Assembly (NCBI RefSeq): GCF_003576645.1
Contig: NC_044922.1
Coordinates: forward strand, 5,676,229 to 5,740,228
Reading direction: 5' to 3'
DNA from: Ipomoea triloba
Lineage: Eukaryota > Streptophyta > Magnoliopsida > Solanales > Convolvulaceae
Length of the DNA stretch: 64,000 nt
Below, one piece after another: positions 56,149 to 64,000 of this stretch. The stretch's first letter is position 1. The number at the start of each line of letters is the position of its first letter. Position numbers and translations under genes: made by a program. The notes beneath the pieces are model-generated. The model saw only the letters and a program-made list of their open reading frames with translations. It made no database searches and was not told where the DNA came from.

Positions 56149-58704
56149 ATGGCTCTGCCCTTTAATCCTGTTTGTTTCTTCTCCTTTCTCATTCCCTTAA
56201 TAACCGCCTTTTACTTTGTTCATGGAGAGGCTAAGCTCCTATCTAATTGTACCAAGGAATTCTCCTGTGGAGATTTGGGTTTTGTGGGGTTCCCTTTTGC
56301 TAAACACACTCAGCCTCATTGTGGTTTAGTGGCAGTTAACTGTGATACTACACCCCCAATTGTCCAGTTGGGAATGGGAGGAGATTGGTATCAGCTTAAG
56401 CTTTTATTTCAGCCTTTCGGGGCTGACTATTCGATCTACCTTGGAGACTCGAAGCTTCAGAAACCCTTTGGCAGCCATAATTACTCAAATTTAAATTACA
56501 CCATCCACTTTCAGAATTCTCCTTCTATCACATTCCTCAGTTTGGATGCAAGCATATTGAACAACTTCTTTTTTAAATGCAATGACAGTCAAGCTGATGA
56601 TATAGGCAATTATGAAGGGTATAACTGTTCTGATGGAATTAGTTTGTACTACAAACGTCACTTGCCAGAGAATAATCCAAAATGTGATGCTGTTAACTGA
56701 ACCCTGTATCCATCTCCATTTATTATTCAACAAACAAATGATGGCTTAACTGCTCAATTTGGATTGCGCTTGGAAGTCTCAAAAACTTGCCAGGAGTGTT
56801 ACAAAGGAGGAGGGCAATGCACAGAAGACAGTAAGAACGATTTTCTCTGTGCACAAGGTATCCACTCTTCTCCTCAGCATTGAACCACCTTAAAACTTTG
56901 CACTGTTCATTATATTCACATAGAATTGAAGATGCTTTTGATTAACTGCAATGGCTATGGCTACCTGCTAACCGTTGATAGGAGATGAAAAACATGGCAA
57001 CATATAATTTTGCTTCAATTTTCTACACATTATTCAAAATTTTGTTTTCTTTTACATTATGATAAAAGGGAATTTATCTTTAACGTTATATGTTCACATA
57101 TTTACTCTTTACAGTAACCACAGGGAACACAACCACAGGGAACAGCACCACTGGGAAAACCACTACAGGGAACATCACTACATGGAACACCCCCACAGGA
57201 AATACGAGCAAGCGCAAGCCAATTCCAATCATAGGTAAGTTTTTCCATGTATGTCTAAGGTTACCACATCTACCAGCAGCTAGCATTATCCTACTTTTTC
57301 TACATTTCAGAGGAAATTAGACCATCATATACACTTCCTCTATCTTTCTTCAGTTTCAGGCGCTTTAGCACTGATCGTTGTAAGTATGGCTATCGTTCTT
57401 GTCTGGCAATGCAAGGAAGGAAGGAAAGGCTACTTGAGAAATACATCTTCAGGTCCAACCTCAGACCTTGAGAGGGGCCGCAGTAGGCTCTTTGGAATTC
57501 TAGTCTTCTCCTACTCTGAACTTGAAGAAGCCACACGCAATTTTCATCCTTCTAAAGAACTTGGAGATGGAGCTTTTGGCACTGTTTACTATGGTAAGAG
57601 AACAACAGATATTCAATTTCTTCTGCCATTAGATTCACTACTTTCTAGGCTAATTCTTGGAATAATGCAAATTAGGAATACTTGGGGGTGGAAGAGAAGT
57701 TGCTGTGAAACGCCTTCATGAGCGCAGCTGCAAGAGAATGGAGCAGTTTGCAAATGAAATCTCAATTCTCAACCGGTTAAAGCACCAAAATCTGGTTAGA
57801 CTATATGGATGCTCATCAAGGCATAACCGTGAATTCCTCCTTGTATATGAATATATCCCGAATGGAACAGTTGCAGATCACCTCCATGGCAACAGATCAG
57901 CAGATCGACTGCTCACATGGCCAATCCGCATGAAGATTGCAGTGGAAACTGCTGCAGCATTGGCTTATCTCCACGCTTCAGGCATAATACACCGCGATGT
58001 GAAGACTAGTAACATAATTCTTGACAACAATTTCTGTGTTAGAGTTGCAGATTTTGGGCTCTCGAGACTCTTCCCAGCTGATGTCACTCATGCCACCACT
58101 ACACCTCAAGGAACACCTGGATACGTTGATCCAGATTATCACGAGTGTTATCAGCTCACTTATAAGAGTGATGTTTATAGCTTTGGGGTTGTTCTCATCG
58201 AACTTGTATCATCAATGCCTGCTCTGGACATGCGTAGGCATGCTGACGAGATCCATTTGGCAAAACTAGCAATGAACAAGATTGTAACAAGAGCATTTGG
58301 TGAACTCATTGATTCCTCTCTGGGATATGAGAAGGATACTGAAATCAATAGAATGACAACTTCAGTGGCAGCGCTAGCTTTTCAATGCTTGCAACCTGAC
58401 AAGGATATGAGGCCTACAATGGAACATGTTTTGGAGTCACTAAAGGAGATTCAAGGCAATGAGTTGAGCAACGATGACGAAAGGGTGAATATTGAGGAAA
58501 CTAATGTGTCTAAAGAAGAGGTAAGATCTCCAACTTATCCAAAATCAGTAAATATTTAATGGGTTAGTAGCTTTGATCTGCTACATCTAGCTAGTTTTTA
58601 TCAAATGTTTGTAAAATCATGTGATATTTTAGGCCATTAATTTGATTCTTTTTGGTGTATGTAATCTTATGATATAGGAGGTGCGAGGAAAAGCAATGCG
58701 CTAG
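56149..58704 (+). pseudogene. Gene 4: near-intact paralogue of gene 3 with nonsense changes
   Basis: Exons by analogy with gene 3: 56149-56857, 57115-57234 (or from 57124), 57360-57593, 57676-58520, 58678-58704. TGA at 56698-56700 replaces a conserved Cys codon (TGT in gene 3, AACTGTACC in genes 2 and 3), ending the protein at 183 residues inside the ectodomain. A second stop (TAG at 58702) replaces a Trp codon of gene 3 in the last exon. The kinase is otherwise complete: GDGAFGTVYYG, VAVKRL, HRDVKTSNIILD, DFGLSR, GTPGYVDPDY. The product could be a secreted ectodomain fragment, a dead gene, or a sequencing error at one base. Splice sites are intact, so the loss looks recent. Confidence 0.75.
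57118..57210 (+). repeat. 15-18-bp minisatellite in the stalk exon of gene 4
   Basis: Six imperfect units of ACCACAGGGAACA type encode a Thr/Asn/Gly-rich stalk (TTGN words) with several N-x-T/S sites. Gene 3 has only about two units. Confidence 0.8.
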
Positions 58705-58769
58705 ACATGGGTTGGTCCTTCACTTGCAGATGGTGTGATTTTGAAGCATGTTGCAGCTACCAAGAGCAG

Positions 58770-59180
58770 TTCTTGAAGTCACTTGAACTAGCAATTGCCT
58801 TCTGACTATATGGGATTTGTAGCATAGTATTTTATTTAATTTTCTTATCAAACTTGTGATTATTGTAGCTAGTGTTTCCTAACCTATAAATGAAATTACC
58901 ACTTCTATTCCCCGGGAGTAAAACCAGACTTTCTATTATGTTTTTGTTTCATTTCAGTTTTTAGAGCAACTATTGTCTTTGTTGCACAGACCAAGTGGTC
59001 TTGGTCAATATTAGGCCATGTTTCCTTTTATGTATCGCTTCCATTCTCAAAAGAGGTACAAAGACACTTCAGTCTTTTCCGTTAAAGTATGATAGTTCAT
59101 TTTGGTAGGGTGAATAGCTAAAGAATTTGAAGTGAGGTCCTTGTAAATTTGTAACGGTTAAGAGTCTCACATTCATAATA
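58770..59180 (+). other. 3' region of gene 4
   Basis: Paralogous to 51748-52450 without the MITE. No gene. Confidence 0.6.
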
Positions 59181-59189
59181 TAAGAGATA

Positions 59190-59646
59190 AATATGAGTTT
59201 ATAAGGCTATAAGTTAGACTAGCTAATTGATTGGATTAAATCTGTGATTTGACCTATATGCATTATATTATAGCACAATTAAGTGACCTTTGACTAAATC
59301 TCTACTGTTATAACTTCTGTTATTTTAATTTTCCCATTATTACCATCTACATGCATATTATAAGAAATAAGTTTGATTTCATTAGATTTAATTAAATGTT
59401 ACCATAATTATATTTAGTAATTTATAATATATAAAATTCTTACTTTAATAATATTAATCATACAATAATTAATTAATTATTACTCAAATTATCAATACTT
59501 TTAATATATAAATATATACGGAGTAATATGAATTCTACAACTATAAATTAAAAAAAGTTATATGCTATTATTTTAAAAAAAATATTTTAAGATTGAGTAT
59601 TAATATTAAGCATATATTTTTGCACATCGCACCTATAAAACACTAG
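59190..59646 (+). mobile_element. Truncated Helitron 3' end
   Basis: TGCACATCGCACCTATAAAACACTAG ending at 59646 and followed by T has the Helitron hairpin and CTAG|T end. No TC 5' end was found; the left limit is a guess. Confidence 0.5.
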
Positions 59647-59737
59647 TATTATATATAATTATTATAAAGTAAAGGGAGAATCCCACTTTAAAAGAGTTCT
59701 CATACCAGGGGACATAGTTGATTAGATCTAGAAATCG

Positions 59738-60252
59738 AAAAACATCTTGACATCACCTAGACAATAAATGAGCGAATTAAATATTCAGAGATAAAAGGGT
59801 GACTCCTACTTTTACATCATAATAGCAATCATTGAGAAAGTCTGAGATGTTAATTGCCTCGCCCCTGATCACTTTCCAAACAAGGTCAGGCATGCTCCAT
59901 TTGGGGGTAAGTTGATTCCCTCTCGTTCCATACACTTTGTGTATTTCGAACAGTGATGGATATATAATAGAATTTCTATTAGTTGCTAAGACATACAGAG
60001 TACATGATTTTTTATTAAACTATTGTAAAGTTTATGAAAAAAATTCTACTTACAAAAAATCTCAAGTTATTACTTTAGTAAATTTCTTAGAAAAGCAATT
60101 TAGAAGTTTGACGCCTACTTGTATCTCAACAGTTTCATAGCTTTGGCACCTTTGTTGTAAAGTAAGGGATATTAGAAACTTTTAGGGCAACATGCCCCAC
60201 ATACATGCCAGAAAAATGTGATCAAGTGTTCCGTTATTTTATGCGTTTCAAG
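59738..60252 (+). repeat. Segmental duplication downstream of gene 4
   Basis: Partner of 53693-53930 plus 55295-55602, uninterrupted here. Confidence 0.75.
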
Positions 60253-60261
60253 TTCCTAATA

Positions 60262-60540
60262 CAATTGTTATACCATGGACCAAGTTTTATATTGTATTGT
60301 GAACTCTAATACAAAAATTCTATAATTTTAATTAACATATTTTGTACCTACGTTGACAATTTTTGTATATATAAACAAATAACTTGATAATTGTTGGTAC
60401 ATAATATGATAGTTACAAGTACAGAAACTGTTAACCGCGGCACGTACGCAATGTGTCAACTACAGATACAAAATTTGAAAATCATTTTTAGACTAGAGTC
60501 CACAATTTAAGATAAATCTTGGTCCATGGTATAATTTGCC
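60262..60540. mobile_element. MITE, GTTATACCATGGACC family
   Basis: 279 bp; CAATTGTTATACCATGGACC on the left, GGCAAATTATACCATGGACC inward from the right. Flanks TTCCTAATA / TTCCTAGTA match 8 of 9. Confidence 0.78.
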
Positions 60541-60855
60541 TTCCTAGTACCAGACATAGATTTCTAAGGCCTTCCTCAATAGTTAAACTTGGGTGTGATT
60601 TTTGAAAAGTTTTTGTAAGTGTAATTAGAAAAGAGAAAATGGGGTGGAAGAAAAAAAAAAGAAAAAAAAAACAAATAAATAAATTACGCTCCCGCCTGAG
60701 GCACAGTGACACTCTCCCAAATGGGGCCCACCAAACCTGCAAAAACACTTGCAGGAGAAAGAACTCCTCTAAATCACTCCCTTTCCATTTATAAAAACAT
60801 CCACCAAATTTTTACTATTCCAAAATTAATCCAGAGACAACTAATAGGGATACTC
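60541..60855. other. Intergenic DNA
   Basis: No gene; A-rich runs near 60650-60685. Confidence 0.5.
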
Positions 60856-61048
60856 TAACATATTGTGCTCAAATCTCTGACTCTTCGACGGGTAAAGCAC
60901 TCCTTGCATGATCAATGCAAAAGTGATACGGGTTTTTTGGGTTGGTTTTCTTCAATTCTCTCATGGGCCCTATGAAAGAGATGGAATTCTTTGATTTCCC
61001 ATTTGTAGACCTTTCATACTTTTTTGTCGGTCTTCTCTTTTGGCATTG
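60856..61048 (+). promoter_or_regulatory. Relic upstream block of a fifth family copy
   Basis: AACATATTGTGCTCAAATCT, TTTTTTGGGTTGGTTTTCTT and CATGGGCCCTATGAAAGAGA match 55784-55990. A MITE interrupts it. The later part of the block is at 62688-62830, and no coding exon follows. Confidence 0.65.
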
Positions 61049-61057
61049 TGTTGATTG

Positions 61058-62198
61058 CGGTTGTTATATCATGAATCCGAGTCTACCTTACAAAGTTGAC
61101 CTAAGTTTATGTTCACAATTTTAGTATTTTATGTTCATAATTTTAGAACTTTATGTTTATAATTTTTAAATTCTATGTTTACCATTTTTTAAATTTAAAT
61201 TCATAATTTTTAAACTATATTCACAATTTCAAAACTTTATATTCACAATTTCACAACTCTATATTTAATAGTAGGGAAAATGGCACTTTTCCCCTATGTT
61301 ATGTGCATATAACACTTTTTCCCCCTGTGTTATTAAAGTGACAGCTTTTCCCCCTGAAATGTTAAATTGGCATTTTTACGCTTAAAAATAATTATTTCAT
61401 TTATTTTTCTTCTCAACAAATTATTACTTATATGTATGGATGATCACGATTCGGTTCGAACCTAACTAAACACTGTAACAATCATACTGAAATAGTATGG
61501 ACGGTTTTGGCTACGATTCAGAACCGAAAAAATAAAATTAAATAATTGTTGAACCGTGAACAGAACTGAACCACAGTCATATATAGTGGAAATGATCAAA
61601 CACTTATTTTGATAAATCGATACGGTTTGATTCCAATTTCGATTTTGAACAGCCAATCAAAACTTATTTATTTATTTTTTTAAAATTTATTTCTTATTTA
61701 AAAATAGTCTAAATTCAACAATTATTTTATTTTATTTTATTTTTTCGATTATGAATCGTAACCGTAACCGTAACCGTCCATACTATTTAAGTTAAGGGTA
61801 AAAATGTCAATTTAACATTACAGGGGGCAAAACTACCACTTTTAAAATAACTGAGGGGGGAAAACTGTCACTTTAATAACACAGGGGGGAAAAGTGTTAT
61901 ATGCACATAACATATGGGGAAAAGTGCAATTTTCCCTGAATAGTATAACATAATTTTTGAATTTATATAACAAAATTGTGAATATTAAGTAATGTAATTT
62001 TGTATATTGAGATTTAAAATTGTGAATATAGAGTTCTAAATTTGTGAACATAGAGTTCTAAAATTGTGAACATAGAGTTCTAAAATTGTGAACATAGAGT
62101 TCTAAAATTGTGAACATAGTTTTTAAATTGTGAACACGGACCAGGGTCCACATTGCAATGTGGACCCGGTGGACTCGGGTCCATAGCATAATTTGACG
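61058..62198. mobile_element. MITE of the same family carrying a second element
   Basis: Ends CGGTTGTTATATCATGAATC and, inward from the right, CGTCAAATTATGCTATGGAC. Flanks TGTTGATTG (61049-61057) and TGTTCATTG (62199-62207) match 8 of 9. Without the nested element it is about 470 bp of CACAATTT / AAATTGTG repeats. Confidence 0.72.
61274..61936. mobile_element. Nested foldback element
   Basis: 663 bp; arms of about 110 bp (GGGAAAATGGCACTTTTCCC left, GGGAAAATTGCACTTTTCCC inward from the right). Flanks TTAATAGTA / TGAATAGTA match 8 of 9. The centre has CCGTAACCGTAACCGT near 61758. No ORF. Confidence 0.78.
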
Positions 62199-62207
62199 TG
62201 TTCATTG

Positions 62208-62687
62208 TCAGCACTGAAATTTTGTTAAAGGATAATATTTTTGAATGTTAAAATATTTGAATTATTTTGAATAATTTTAATATTATCTAATTTGTTAATT
62301 AGATAATATCAAAAGAATTTGAAATCATCAAAACTCAATAGGATCTCTCATTTCTATATATCCATTCAACAAAAATCATAGAATCAGCTTCGAAGTAGAT
62401 GTTACAATGATCCTAAATATAAAAGCTCATTGAAAAAGATAATGCCAAATGTTGCTCCAAATCCCATTGAAGAAAGTTGAACTCGGAGGCCCTTCAATGA
62501 AGAACAAGCTATATATACAAGCTCTTCTTTGAAGATTAAACCACTTGAATTTCTGAGATTTCTCAATTAAGTGTTCAAGACATCCCATTAAAGAATCAGA
62601 ATGCCACTGCTTTGATACTCGACTACTCGTAAATCCACACTCTTTGAATTTTGAATATATATAATTCAAAATTTCTTTGTTTGCAGT
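62208..62687. other. Non-coding DNA within the relic fifth copy
   Basis: Not related to the gene family block on either side as far as I can see, so probably another insertion. A 102-codon minus frame (62427-62735) has no recognised domain. Confidence 0.4.
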
Positions 62688-62830
62688 CACATCGTGTGGA
62701 AGTAGGGAACATAGTTGACATGAAGTCAAGGTCATTGTTCAAGTCTTTGTGCTGTACGTTCCCCTCTTCTATAATTTGTCTTCTTCAATTAGTTGTATGA
62801 GAGACGGAAGGAAAAAATTGCATACTTATC
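62688..62830 (+). promoter_or_regulatory. Second part of the relic upstream block
   Basis: GTGTGGAAGTAGGGAACATA, TGAAGTCAAGGTCATTGTTC and CTCTTCTATAATTTGTCTTC match 39000-39090. The place of the ATG is degraded and no ectodomain exon follows. Confidence 0.6.
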
Positions 62831-62849
62831 ATGTCGAATCTGAGCATGT

Positions 62850-63600
62850 CTAACATGTACAACTGCATAGGGCCCTAATTTCTGGGGGCCTCATATTTAA
62901 AAAAAAAAATTATATGTATATATAGTTTATAAAAATTTAGGCTAAATGTGTGAAGATTGGATCAATTTATGAGAAGATGAAATTGAGCCCAATTGACAAT
63001 TGCTTTAAAAATCATATATATACATATATTTCCTAATCCAAAAACATTGCCAATTTTGTTCGTCAATTATATTTTATAAATCATAATCCCACATCTCAAT
63101 TAAACAATTAGAAAATTCTCAATTCTTAACCCTATAAAATACGGCAATACCGTAACGAAATTCGACAATTTCCAATTCGATAATTTCGTAGATCGCAGAC
63201 CGCAACTCAATCGATTCTTCAATTCTTTTTTATCACACAAACTCTCAAGTTCTTCAATTCTCTTAACAATCGATTCTTCAATTCTTTTTTATCACACAAA
63301 CTCTCAAGTTCTTCAATTCTTTTAACAGGTAATTAAAATTATGTATTTTTCATAATTTTTGTTTATTTTTTTAAGAATTTATTTCTTGATTAATTATTTA
63401 TTCATAGATTTTTAAATAAATTCTTTTTTTCCATAGGATTTAATAATTATGTCTTCTAGAAAATATACATAAAAGAAGAATTGTGCAACTAACTCAATCT
63501 AAAAAAAGGAGCTCTTGAAAATTTTATTACAAAACAAACTCAATTGATTAACTTTAATCTCCATTAACCTGATAAATATGATTTTTGCATCGATCAAACA
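62850..63600 (+). pseudogene. Degraded hAT-type transposon (TTF-type zinc finger) start
   Basis: At 63450 ATGTCTTCTAGAAAATATAC begins a start-like frame. After frame changes it gives IVQLTQSKKGALENFITKQ-like text, a phrase I know from plant hAT/TTF-type zinc-finger transposases. It ends in stops. A 63205-63330 leader duplication (TCGATTCTTCAATTC) precedes it. GGGCCCTAATTTCTGGGGGC at 62870 may be near its left end. Confidence 0.4.
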
Positions 63601-63930
63601 CCTAAAAATATAATTTTACAGTGATTTTGTTTAGATATTGAAGATACTTACTTGAGATGATGATTTTACCCTTAAAATATAAAATCGTGCAACATTTTGC
63701 CGTCAATTTGGCCAGAAGGACCAAAACTGATAAAAATAACAAAGTTAGACACCAAAATTGAAAAAATTTAAAGTTGTGCACCAAAATTGATAAAACTCAA
63801 AAATCGTGGGATCAAAAGTGATATTAATTCTTTTAAAAATGTCAAAAATTTTAGTTAATTCAAGGATCAAATCAATAATTTTCCTATAATCAAGGGCCAA
63901 ATTAGTTAACTCGTTTAAAAATATTACATT
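63601..63930. other. AT-rich DNA, MITE-like
   Basis: Phrases such as ACACCAAAATTGAAAAAATT and AAGGGCCAAATTAGTTAACT resemble Mutator-like MITEs, but no opposite arm was found. Confidence 0.4.
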
Positions 63931-63935
63931 TTGTG

Positions 63936-64000
63936 AGTCTTCTCTTTTGGTTCGATCTCTGGTTACATCCTCGCGTGGAAATAGGGGGAACATACTTGAC
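63936..64000 (+). promoter_or_regulatory. Start of a further upstream block at the window edge
   Basis: GAGTCTTCTCTTTTGGTTCG, CTGGTTACATCCTCGCGTGG and AAATAGGGGGAACATACTTG match 55976-56040. Another ectodomain exon is expected just outside the window. Confidence 0.65.

Overview
The window is nuclear DNA of a flowering plant, very probably a eudicot. It is AT-rich and gene-poor, packed with plant-type transposons, and its genes have introns with plant-like splice sites. The receptor kinases and transposon families would fit an asterid such as a Convolvulaceae species, but that is a guess. It is a draft assembly. N runs lie at 7163-7755 and 30367-30821, single N joins at 10068, 29452 and 47285, and several joins carry false duplications.

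1-32.8 kb is transposon territory. 3260-14199 is an LTR retrotransposon on the minus strand with a 5-bp target duplication (ATAAG), recognisable LTRs, primer site and polypurine tract. It has a broken gag and no pol. On its opposite strand it carries a four-exon gene with the plant 'putative gypsy-type transposon' domain. Also in this part: a 3.4-kb Helitron (18892-22314) with a hAT MITE nested in it, MITEs with 9-bp target duplications, a Tourist-like MITE, a 531-bp TRIM, a 5'-truncated LINE, SINE-like copies and degenerate Copia pieces.

32.9-58.7 kb is a tandem cluster of four LRK10L-type (leaf rust 10-like) receptor-kinase genes, all on the plus strand. Gene 1 (32967-38434) has a GUB_WAK-type ectodomain and an RD kinase. 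Gene 2 (39112-41581) has a different ectodomain and a non-RD kinase (HLD). Genes 3 (42465-51747) and 4 (56149-58704) have the gene 2 type of ectodomain joined to the gene 1 type of kinase. Every intron from the ectodomain exon to the kinase exon is phase 1, so exon swapping would keep the frame. Gene 3 has a Copia element in intron 1. Gene 4 preserves the matching empty site but carries an in-frame stop in its ectodomain exon. Genes 3 and 4 lie in a segmental duplication that also covers their flanks.

58.7-64 kb holds downstream duplicate sequence, MITEs nested in one another, a decayed upstream block of a further family copy, a degraded hAT-type transposon and, at the right edge, the start of another copy of the conserved upstream block.

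Four plausible gene models are proposed outside autonomous transposon coding regions (genes 1-3 intact, gene 4 broken). All exon coordinates are read by eye from splice signals, frame and comparison between paralogues; no alignment or database search was run.
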